Origin: Deltaproteobacteria bacterium
GTDB taxonomy: Bacteria > Myxococcota_A > Polyangia > DRWM01 > JAAZOP01
Length of the DNA stretch: 64,000 nucleotides
Assembly: GCA_016218765.1 (NCBI GenBank)
Contig: JACRCZ010000011.1
Coordinates: 1-64,000, forward strand
Direction: 5' to 3'
This document shows, one piece after another, positions 42,653-50,289 of this stretch. Each line of letters opens with the position of its first letter. Position 1 is the first letter of the stretch. Made by a program: the position numbers and the translations under genes. The notes beneath the pieces were generated by a model, which saw only the letters and a program-made list of their open reading frames with translations, was not told the DNA's origin and did no database searches.

Positions 42653-44272
42653 ATGGACGTCGTGCTCCGCCGAATCCTGCCGCTCTGGATGGCCGTCGCG
42701 GGCTGCGGGGACAAGTCCGCGCCGGGGGACGGGGACGCCGACGCCGGGGGGGAGACGGAGGCGCCGGGCGATGCGGCGGACGGGGAGGAGGCGACCGTGG
42801 AGGACGCGAGGGCGGAGGACGCGCCGTTCTGGCCGGACGGGGCGGTCGACGTGCGCTTCCCGGACGGTTTCCTGTGGGGCACGGCGTCGGCCGCGTACCA
42901 GGTCGAGGGCCGGGAGGCGCCGGACGGCGGGACCGTGACGAGCAACTGGTCGGAGTGGGAGGACGAGAACCACATCGTGGGGCACGCCCGTTCCGGAGCC
43001 GGCGCGGGATTCTGGGACCGGTACGAGGAGGATCTGGACCGCGCGGCGGCCCTGGGGAACGACGCGATCCGGCTGGGTGTGGAGTGGGCGCGCATCGAGC
43101 CCGCGGCGGGGGTGTGGGACGACGACGCGCTGGCGCACTACGTCGCGGTCGTGCAGTCGGCGCGGGCCCGCGGGATGGTCGTGTTCCTGACGCTCTACCA
43201 CTGGGTGGTGCCGGCCTGGGTGCAGTCGCCGGCGGCGCGGACGGACCTGGTGTCCGAGGCGAACGATGCGTTCGCGGACGCGTTCGAGGCGTTCGCGCGG
43301 CACGTCGTCCCTGCGTTCGCGGCGGACGTGGATTTCTGGATTCCGCTCAACGAGCCGTTCAGCGTCGTGTCGGCCGGATACCTGTCGGGGGACCATCCGC
43401 CCGGGCGGCTCCTGGACATGGACCGGGCGATGCGGGCGGGGATGAACCTCGTCTTCGCCCACGCGCGGGCGGCGACGGCGATCCGCGAGCTGGACCTGCT
43501 GGACGCCGACGGGGACGGCGAGCCGGCGTCGATCGGCAACGCGGCCGTGGCCAACGAGTTCCCGCCGAAGAACCCGGCGGACGAGGACGACGTCTTCGCC
43601 TCGGACCGCATCGGGTACATCGTCAACGACGTCTTCCCGCAGGCGTGGACGTCGGGAAACCTCGACGTCAACATGGACGGCGACTTCGACGACCTCGAGA
43701 CGTCGCCGCCGGAAGGCTTCTACGACGAGCTGGCGGGGACGCTGGACTGGATCGGGATCAACTACTACGGGCCGGGAGCCGCGGAGGGCGGCTCGTTCGC
43801 ATCGATCGAGCCCTTGCGCGGACTCCCGCTGCTGGAGGTCGACGCCTACGACCCCGCGCTGCCGCACAACGAGATGGGACGGGAAATCAACGCGCCGAGC
43901 TTCCTGGATACCCTGCGGCGGTACGCGTCGTGGGGGCTGCCGCTCTACATCACGGAGAACGGCATCGCGGACGCGGCCGACGACCAGCGCGGCTTCTACC
44001 TGCTCGAGCACCTGCGGGTGCTGGGGACGGCGATCGCGGAGGGGATCGACGTCCGGGGATACCTGCACTGGTCGCTGACGGACAACTTCGAGTGGGCCTA
44101 CGGGTTCACGCAGCGGTTCGGGCTGTTCGCGGTCGACTTCTCGGACGCGGGGCTGGTGCGGACGGAGCGCGGGTCCGCGGCGTTGTTCCGCGACGTGATC
44201 GCGGCGGGGGGAATCGACGACGGGATCTGGGACGCTTGGGCGCTGGAGCGGTATCCGAGCGACGGGCGGTAG
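42653..44272 (+). CDS. GH1 beta-glycosidase lipoprotein
   Basis: The 539-residue protein has a lipobox (MAVAGC), an acidic Asp/Gly/Glu linker to about residue 65, then a full glycoside hydrolase family 1 barrel. FPDGFLWGTASAAYQVEG is the family's N-terminal signature. The acid/base Glu is in WIPLNEPFSVV (about 233) and the nucleophile Glu in YITENGIADA (about 436). HWSLTDNFEWAYGF is the substrate-binding end. Two inserts with DxDxDG loops (LDADGDGEP, VNMDGDFDD) may bind calcium. Most GH1 enzymes are cytoplasmic, so a lipoprotein form is notable. GGAGGT precedes ATG 42653. Confidence 0.92.
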   Translation: MDVVLRRILPLWMAVAGCGDKSAPGDGDADAGGETEAPGDAADGEEATVEDARAEDAPFWPDGAVDVRFPDGFLWGTASAAYQVEGREAPDGGTVTSNWSEWEDENHIVGHARSGAGAGFWDRYEEDLDRAAALGNDAIRLGVEWARIEPAAGVWDDDALAHYVAVVQSARARGMVVFLTLYHWVVPAWVQSPAARTDLVSEANDAFADAFEAFARHVVPAFAADVDFWIPLNEPFSVVSAGYLSGDHPPGRLLDMDRAMRAGMNLVFAHARAATAIRELDLLDADGDGEPASIGNAAVANEFPPKNPADEDDVFASDRIGYIVNDVFPQAWTSGNLDVNMDGDFDDLETSPPEGFYDELAGTLDWIGINYYGPGAAEGGSFASIEPLRGLPLLEVDAYDPALPHNEMGREINAPSFLDTLRRYASWGLPLYITENGIADAADDQRGFYLLEHLRVLGTAIAEGIDVRGYLHWSLTDNFEWAYGFTQRFGLFAVDFSDAGLVRTERGSAALFRDVIAAGGIDDGIWDAWALERYPSDGR

Positions 44273-44274
44273 GG

Positions 44275-44304
44275 TTGACGGGTCGGCCGGGGGTCGGACA
44301 GGAT
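44275..44304 (+). promoter_or_regulatory. Possible promoter of the PilB/GspE-type ATPase gene
   Basis: TTGACG (44275-44280) and CAGGAT (44299-44304) are 18 bases apart; the -10 is weak. Leader of about 35 bases before ATG 44346. Confidence 0.35.
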
Positions 44305-44345
44305 CGGGACTGCGGCGCGGCCGGAAGCGCCGCCGGAAGGACGGC

Positions 44346-46217
44346 ATGAACTCCAGACCGCCGCAGACGTCGCCACGGGCGCCCACGATCATCGAGCTGC
44401 TCGACGCACTGGTCGGCCTCGGGCACTTGAAGCCGCTCCATCGCGATGAGATCGCGGCGCGCGCGATGCAGCAGCGTGCCCACCTGCAGCGGCAGCGGCT
44501 GGCGGCGCGGTTCCACGGAGCGGAGGCGCACGAGCCGACGGACGCGGAGGTGATCGCGTCGTTCCACTTCCCGCTGGCCACCGATGCCAGCGACCATCTG
44601 GACGAGGATCGGGTGGTGGAGGTGCAGGCGCGGATGATGGGCGTGCCCTACGCGCACATCGACCCGCTCAAGCTCTCGCCGGACCTCATCACCTCGACGG
44701 TCTCGCGTCCTTTCGCGCGGCGGCACTGCGTGGTGCCGCTGGAGTCGGGGGACGGGACGATCCGCGTGGCGATGGCCGACCCGTTCGACGAGACACTGGT
44801 GGACGAGCTGGAGCGGATCACCGGACGCCGGGTCGAGGCGTTGATGGCGAGCCGGAAGGCGATCCAGAAGATCATCACGGAGGTCTACGGCTTCCAGTCG
44901 TCAGTCACGGCGGCCGAGGAGCAGGTCCGGGGAGGGAGCAAGGGACCGGCCCAGCCGGGGGTGGACCTGGGGAACCTGGAGCAGTACTTCCGGCTGAAGA
45001 AGGTCGACGAGATCGAGGCGACGGACCGGCACGTGGTCAACGCGGTGGAATACCTCCTGCACTACGCCTTCGACAACCGTGCCAGCGACATCCACGTCGA
45101 GCCGCGGCGCGAGGAGGGGGTGGTGCGGATGCGGATCGACGGGGTGCTGCACGAGGTGTACCGCATTCCGAAGGTGGTGCTGCCGGCGATCGTGTCGCGC
45201 ATCAAGATGATGTCGCGGATGGACGTGGCGGAGCGGCGCAAGCCGCAGGACGGGCGGATCAAGACGGCGGCCGGGGCGGCCGGGGGCGAGGGGCGCGAGG
45301 TCGAGCTGCGCGTGTCCACGCTGCCGGCGGCGTTCGGCGAGAAGATCGTGCTGCGCATCTTCGACCCGGAGCAGATCCTCGTGGATCTGCCCGATCTGGG
45401 CATGTATCCCGAGGAGCTGGAGGCGTACGAGCGGTTCATCGCGCGGCCCAACGGCCTGCTCCTGGTGACGGGTCCGACCGGGTCGGGCAAGACCACCACG
45501 CTCTATTCGACCCTGCGGGCGATCGCCACGCCGCAAGTCAACGTGGTCACGATCGAGGACCCGATCGAGATGGTGGTCGAGGAGTTCAACCAGGTCGCCG
45601 TGCAGCACAAGATCGACGTCACGTTCCCGACGATGCTGCGCACCTTCCTGCGCCAGGACCCGGACATCATCATGGTCGGCGAGATCCGCGACGCGGAAAC
45701 GGCGGAGTACGCCGTGCAGGCCGCCTTGACCGGCCACCTCGTCCTGTCCACCCTCCACACGAACGACTCGCCTTCGACCATCGTCCGCCTGCGTGAGCTG
45801 GGGGTCGACAAGTTCCTCGTCAACTCGACGCTGGTCGGGGTCGTGGCGCAGCGCCTGGCACGCAAGGTGTGCCAGAACTGCAAGGTCGAGGAGACGCTGA
45901 CGGCGGACCAAGTGGCGCTGCTCGAGATCCCGATGCGCGGGGGCCGTCCGCCGGAGCTGAAGGTGGCGCGCGGCGAGGGCTGTCCGCGCTGCCGCGGCAC
46001 GGGGCTGTTCGGGCGCACGGGCATCTTCGAGGTGCTGGACGTCACGGACGGCGTCCGTCGCCTGGTGGCCGAGGAGGCCGATGCCGCTTCGATCGCGCGC
46101 CAGGCGCGCGCGGACGGCATGCGCACGCTGCGCGAGGTTGCCGTGCACAAGCTGGCGGCGGGCATCACCTCGTTCAACGAGGTGGTGCGCGTGACGGTGC
46201 AGGAGGAGTCGCGGTGA
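44346..46217 (+). CDS. PilB/GspE-family secretion ATPase
   Basis: The 623-residue protein has an N-terminal MshEN-like domain (about 75-200; VVEVQARMMGVPYAHIDPLK, CVVPLESGDGTIRVAMADP). The hexameric ATPase core follows: ASDIHVEPRREEG, Walker A GPTGSGKTTT near 377, the Asp box TIEDPIE, Walker B DIIMVGEIRDAETAE and the His box LSTLHTNDSPST. Two Cys pairs (CQNC, CPRC) form the usual zinc site. It powers pilus assembly or type II secretion. No other pilus or secretion gene is in the window, so this is an isolated ATPase whose partner is unknown. MshEN domains in relatives bind c-di-GMP. Confidence 0.94.
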   Translation: MNSRPPQTSPRAPTIIELLDALVGLGHLKPLHRDEIAARAMQQRAHLQRQRLAARFHGAEAHEPTDAEVIASFHFPLATDASDHLDEDRVVEVQARMMGVPYAHIDPLKLSPDLITSTVSRPFARRHCVVPLESGDGTIRVAMADPFDETLVDELERITGRRVEALMASRKAIQKIITEVYGFQSSVTAAEEQVRGGSKGPAQPGVDLGNLEQYFRLKKVDEIEATDRHVVNAVEYLLHYAFDNRASDIHVEPRREEGVVRMRIDGVLHEVYRIPKVVLPAIVSRIKMMSRMDVAERRKPQDGRIKTAAGAAGGEGREVELRVSTLPAAFGEKIVLRIFDPEQILVDLPDLGMYPEELEAYERFIARPNGLLLVTGPTGSGKTTTLYSTLRAIATPQVNVVTIEDPIEMVVEEFNQVAVQHKIDVTFPTMLRTFLRQDPDIIMVGEIRDAETAEYAVQAALTGHLVLSTLHTNDSPSTIVRLRELGVDKFLVNSTLVGVVAQRLARKVCQNCKVEETLTADQVALLEIPMRGGRPPELKVARGEGCPRCRGTGLFGRTGIFEVLDVTDGVRRLVAEEADAASIARQARADGMRTLREVAVHKLAAGITSFNEVVRVTVQEESR

Positions 46218-46307
46218 GGCGGGGAGCGAAGTTGGCGGTCTTCGGTTGGTCGAACGGGTCGAGTCGTCGGTCCGGACATCGTGCAGGCGGCGGGTCGCCG
46301 GGAGACG

Positions 46308-47768
46308 ATGATGGCTGACGCGTTTTCTTCCCCGCTGCGCGAGGTGCTGCACGCCGGGTGTCCGGTGGTGTGCTGCGAGACACACGAGGAGGCGCGGCTG
46401 GACGAGGTGGTGACGGCGATCGCGGCGGAGCTGGGGGTGCCGCTGGTGCGCTGGTCGCTGCTCGATGCGCCGGTCGGAACACCTCCGGTCGAGGCGCTGG
46501 CCGCACAGCTCGCGGCGCTTCGGGAGGGCACGGGACCGCTGATTCTGCTCCTGGCCGACGTACACGGGTTCCTGACGGAGCCGGTCGTGTCGCGCGCCAT
46601 CCGGTCGTTCGTGGCGCGGGCGCCGAAGGGACGGCGGATGATCCTGGTGTCGCCGCTGTTCCGCGTGCCGCCGGAGCTGGAGCACGACGTGGTCGTGCTG
46701 TCGCTGCCGTTGCCCGAGCCGGGGGATTTGGCGGCGGTGGCGGCGGAGACGCTGGCGTCGCTGCAGCTCGCGGCGCCGGCCGATGCGCTGGCGGCGATCG
46801 GCGATGCGCTGCGCGGACTCACGGGCTCGGAGGCGCGCTGGGTCGTGCGCAAGGCCGTGCGCAGCGCGAACGGCGGGCTCCCGGACGCGTCGATCGTGCT
46901 GCGCGAGAAGGGCTGGCGGTTCTCGCAGGTCGAGGCGATGGAGATGGTGGCCGACGACGTGCCCTTCGACCGCCTGGGCGGGCTGGACGAGCTGAAGCGC
47001 TGGATGGGCGAGCGGCGGGAGGCGTTCTCGCGCCGCGCGCGGGACTTCGGCCTGCCGCCGCCGCGGGGGCTGATGCTCATGGGCGTCCAGGGCTGCGGCA
47101 AGTCGCTCGCCGCCAAGGCCATCGCGCGGTTCTGGCAGATTCCGATCGTCCGGCTGGACATGGGGATGATCATCGGTCACGCGTACCCGGAGGCGGTCTT
47201 GCGGCGCGCGATCCGGATCGCGGAGGCGATGGCGCCGGTGGTGCTGTGGGTCGACGAGATCGAGAAGGGTTTCTCCGGCGAGAACGCCGGGACCTCCCGC
47301 CGGCTGCTCGGCGGGTTCGTGACGTGGCTCCAGGAGAAGCGCGAGCCCGTGTTCGTGGTGGCGACGGCGAACGAGGTCGAGGCGCTGCCGCCGGAGCTGC
47401 CGCGCAAAGGACGGTTCGACGAGATCTTCTTCGTCGACCTGCCCAACCACCACGAGCGGCGGGAGATCTTCGAGATCCATCTGGGCGCGCGCGGTCGGGC
47501 ACCGGCGCCGTTCGACCTCGAAACGCTGGTGCGCAAGGCCGAGAAATTCTCGGGCAGCGAGATCGAGCAGGCGGTGCTGTCCGCGCTCTACGCCGCCTTC
47601 TCCGCCGGCCGCGACCTGCAGAACGCGGACCTCCTCGGCGCCGTCGCGGAAACCGTCCCGCTGGCGACGACGTTCGAGGATCGGCTCAAGGCGCTGCGCG
47701 AGTGGGCGCGCACGCGCGCCCGCCCCGCGACGCTCGACCGGCGCAAGCTCGACGCGTTCAAGACGTAG
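46308..47768 (+). CDS. Ycf46-like AAA ATPase
   Basis: The 486-residue protein has an N-terminal domain of about 215 residues ([38 protein letters not shown]) and then an AAA module. The hallmarks match the Ycf46 family of cyanobacteria and plastids: [42 protein letters not shown] (Walker A), [15 protein letters not shown] (Walker B) and the long [20 protein letters not shown]. The sequence between Walker A and B reads AYPEAVLRR where relatives have GESE. The function of Ycf46 is poorly known; in cyanobacteria it has been linked to CO2 uptake. ATG 46308 is used; ATG 46311 is also possible. It follows the PilB-type gene by 90 bases. Confidence 0.88.
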   Translation: MMADAFSSPLREVLHAGCPVVCCETHEEARLDEVVTAIAAELGVPLVRWSLLDAPVGTPPVEALAAQLAALREGTGPLILLLADVHGFLTEPVVSRAIRSFVARAPKGRRMILVSPLFRVPPELEHDVVVLSLPLPEPGDLAAVAAETLASLQLAAPADALAAIGDALRGLTGSEARWVVRKAVRSANGGLPDASIVLREKGWRFSQVEAMEMVADDVPFDRLGGLDELKRWMGERREAFSRRARDFGLPPPRGLMLMGVQGCGKSLAAKAIARFWQIPIVRLDMGMIIGHAYPEAVLRRAIRIAEAMAPVVLWVDEIEKGFSGENAGTSRRLLGGFVTWLQEKREPVFVVATANEVEALPPELPRKGRFDEIFFVDLPNHHERREIFEIHLGARGRAPAPFDLETLVRKAEKFSGSEIEQAVLSALYAAFSAGRDLQNADLLGAVAETVPLATTFEDRLKALREWARTRARPATLDRRKLDAFKT

Positions 47769-47840
47769 CTGCGGCTTCCCGCAACCGGGGACCGGCGGCG
47801 TGCTCCAGGTGGGCCTGCCGGACGGAGAGTCCGAACGGAC

Positions 47841-47868
47841 TTTGCGTCCCGCCGCGGGCGTGTAAACT
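47841..47868 (+). promoter_or_regulatory. Possible promoter of the second kinase gene
   Basis: TTTGCG (47841-47846) and TAAACT (47863-47868) are 16 bases apart in the 134-base gap. Leader of about 28 bases. Confidence 0.35.
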
Positions 47869-47902
47869 TCCTCCCGGACGCGACAAGTCCGGTAGCGAGA
47901 GA

Positions 47903-49567
47903 ATGGGTAGGGATGGCTCCAAGGCCCGCGGGACGGCGCGGGAGAAGGCTCTGTGCTCGTTCCTCGAGCAGATGGAGACGCGTGCGCCGCGGAACGTCGC
48001 ACCGGCTTCGTCACCGGCGACTCGTGCGACGGGGAATGGGCGCGAGATCGTCCAGACCCCCGGTCGCGCCGCCGCCCGGGCCGAGAGACGCACCTCATCC
48101 CATTCCGCGCCCGCCGGCGTCGCCCGTGCTCCCGTCGCGGCGCCGCGGGACTTCGCCGAGACGCTTCTCGACGGCAAGTACCGCGTCGGGCGCCTGCGCG
48201 GGCGGGGCGGGGTCGGCGAAGTCTACGAGGCGGTCCACGCCGTCATCGGGATGCGCGTCGCGATCAAGCTCATCCGCAAGGAGTGGGCGGGCGACGGCGA
48301 GCTGTCCGCCCGGTTCCTCCAGGAGGCGCGCGCCGCGGCCGCGGTCGGTCATCCCGGGATCGTCCACGTCCACGACGTGGGCACGACCCCGGAGGGCCGG
48401 ACGTACCTGGTGATGGAGCTGCTCGAGGGGGAGGACCTCGAGAAGGTCCTTCGGCGGCGCACGCAGCTTCCGCCGGCGGAGATCGTCCCCATCCTGTGCG
48501 ACACGCTCGAGGCGTTGGACGCGGCGCACTCGAAGGGCATCGTCCATCGCGACATGAAGCCCGAGAACATCTTCCTGGTCGCCGGGCCCCGGGGGGGGAC
48601 GGCCATCCGGATCCTCGATTTCGGCATCGCCCGGCTGGCCGCGACGCCTGGAACGGCCTCGCGGCTGACCGTCCCCGGGACCGTGATGGGCACGCCGTTC
48701 TACATGTCGCCCGAGCAGGTGGCCGGTACGGCGGCGATCGACGGCGGCGCCGACATCTACGCGCTGGGCGTCGTGCTGTTCGAGGCGTTGACGGGGAAGC
48801 TGCCGTTCGCGGGTGCGAACGTGCAGGAGACGCTGTGCAAGGTGCTCGAAGCGCCCTTCCCTTCCGCGCGGGAGCTGTGTCCCGAGATTCCGGAGGAGCT
48901 GGAGCGGGTGATCCGGAGGGCGACGGCGCGCGCCCGTGGGGAGCGGTTCCACGACGCGGCGTCGTTCGCGGCGGCGCTGGAGCCGTTCCGCGAACTGCGC
49001 TTCTCGGCTGCGCCGGGGGCGGCGCCGGGGACCGCGGCCCGTCACCGCCAGGCCTCGGACGCGACGCCGCAGCCGGTGATCGTCTCGCACACGGCCCCGA
49101 CCGTCGCGGTTCGCGGCGCGACGGGCCCGGTCGCTGCGCCGCCGGCGGCGGTGTCGCACAGTGATGGCGGCGCGGGGCGACGCCGGCGGTCGCGGCTCGC
49201 GGCGCTCGCGGCCGGAGTGGTCCTCGTCGCCGGAATCGCCCTGGCGCTCTTGTTGACCCGGGACGGCGGGAACGGATCGCGGGATCCCGCGGCGGTGCGC
49301 GAGGCGGCATCGGGGGACGAGTCGGTTCGCGTGCGGATCCGCGGGGTGCCGGCCGGCGCGGTGCTCCGGTTCGACGGTCGCGTGGTCGGGACGGATTTCA
49401 CGGTGCCCGCCGGCGCGGTGCTTCACGAGCTGGAGGTCGCAATTCCCGGCCGCGCGCCGCTCGTGCGCGCCGTGCGCGCCGCCGCGGACGTGACCGTGGA
49501 CCTCGGCCTGGTCGAACCCGTTCCGGCCGCGACGCCTCCGGGTGCGGGACGCCGGCCACCGCCGTAG
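47903..49567 (+). CDS. Transmembrane Ser/Thr protein kinase with PEGA-like domain
   Basis: The 554-residue protein has about 85 low-complexity residues, then a Hanks kinase: LRGRGGVGEVYEAVH, VAIKLIRKE, IVHRDMKPENIF (about 215), RILDFGIARL and FYMSPEQVAG, all catalytic residues present. An Ala/Pro/Thr linker, one membrane span (LAALAAGVVLVAGIALALLL, about 430-450) and a small outer PEGA-like beta domain follow (VRVRIRGVPAGAVLRFDGRV). The architecture differs from the kinase at 23050 in having no zinc ribbon and a different outer module. Targets are unknown. The stop is 4 bases from the convergent barrel gene. Confidence 0.9.
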   Translation: MGRDGSKARGTAREKALCSFLEQMETRAPRNVAPASSPATRATGNGREIVQTPGRAAARAERRTSSHSAPAGVARAPVAAPRDFAETLLDGKYRVGRLRGRGGVGEVYEAVHAVIGMRVAIKLIRKEWAGDGELSARFLQEARAAAAVGHPGIVHVHDVGTTPEGRTYLVMELLEGEDLEKVLRRRTQLPPAEIVPILCDTLEALDAAHSKGIVHRDMKPENIFLVAGPRGGTAIRILDFGIARLAATPGTASRLTVPGTVMGTPFYMSPEQVAGTAAIDGGADIYALGVVLFEALTGKLPFAGANVQETLCKVLEAPFPSARELCPEIPEELERVIRRATARARGERFHDAASFAAALEPFRELRFSAAPGAAPGTAARHRQASDATPQPVIVSHTAPTVAVRGATGPVAAPPAAVSHSDGGAGRRRRSRLAALAAGVVLVAGIALALLLTRDGGNGSRDPAAVREAASGDESVRVRIRGVPAGAVLRFDGRVVGTDFTVPAGAVLHELEVAIPGRAPLVRAVRAAADVTVDLGLVEPVPAATPPGAGRRPPP

Positions 49568-49571
49568 GCGT

Positions 49572-50276
49572 CTACAGCCAGAGACGGTAGCCCAGGGACA
49601 GGCCGAGCTGGCCGGTCGTGGAGTCGCCGGTGATGTCGTGGGCCAGGGGCGACCAGCCCACCTCGACCTCGAGGAAGAGCGGACCGGGCCCGAGCACGTA
49701 CTCGACGCCGACCGCCCCACCGACGCCGAACTCGGTCGAGGTCTCCGTGTTCTCGCCGAACGCCTCGCCGCCGGACTCACCGGTGACCACGCTTTCCAGG
49801 AAGTACACGGCGGGCCCCACCCAGAGGTACGGCGAGAACGCGTCCGCCTCGGCGAAGATCCGGCCGTAGAACCCCAGGGTCACCTTCACGGCGTGTTCGG
49901 CCAGGTCCCAGGTCCAGCCGTCGGGGTACGGGGCGCCGCCCGGGTCGACCAGGCGCTCGTCGGTGCCCGGGCCTGACGCGTAGGTATACTGGTACCCGCC
50001 GGCGAGGAAGATTGCCAGACGCCGGCCGAGGAAGGGCAGCCGGTAGCCGACCTCCAGCTCCCCCGCGGGCGCGACGCCGAGGTCGCTGAACACCTGGGCG
50101 AAGCCGACCTGCGCCCGGATGCCGACCGTGAGGCCTGTGCCGGACGTGGACGCCTCCGCGCCGATCTCGCCCTCGTCGGACGGCTCGACCACGGCGGGCG
50201 CCGCGAGGTCGGCTGCTTCCTGCGCCGCGGGCTCCCCGACCAGCAACCAGCAACCAGCTACCAGCAATCCTCTCAT
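49572..50276 (-). CDS. Outer-membrane beta-barrel protein
   Basis: The 234-residue protein begins MRGLLVAGCWLLVGEPAAQEA, a signal peptide whose core is encoded by a dispersed repeat at 50238-50269. After an Ala/Glu-rich linker come alternating amphipathic strands with aromatic girdles (LAIFLAGGYQYTYASG, FSPYLWVGPAVYFLES, FGVGGAVGVEYVLG) and a C-terminal strand (LGLSLGYRLWL). It resembles OmpA/OmpW-size barrels of eight or so strands. It follows the IPT/Kelch lipoprotein by 13 bases and is probably in its operon. No specific transport role can be assigned. Confidence 0.85.
   Translation of the reverse strand: MRGLLVAGCWLLVGEPAAQEAADLAAPAVVEPSDEGEIGAEASTSGTGLTVGIRAQVGFAQVFSDLGVAPAGELEVGYRLPFLGRRLAIFLAGGYQYTYASGPGTDERLVDPGGAPYPDGWTWDLAEHAVKVTLGFYGRIFAEADAFSPYLWVGPAVYFLESVVTGESGGEAFGENTETSTEFGVGGAVGVEYVLGPGPLFLEVEVGWSPLAHDITGDSTTGQLGLSLGYRLWL
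50238..50269. repeat. Dispersed CCAGCAACCAGCAACCAG repeat inside a signal peptide
   Basis: CCAGCAACCAGCAACCAG and a further CTACCAGCAA encode, on the minus strand, residues 3-13 (GLLVAGCWLLV) of the barrel protein's signal peptide. It is a close relative of the block at 42561-42590. Confidence 0.7.
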
Positions 50277-50289
50277 GACCGCCCTCCTC

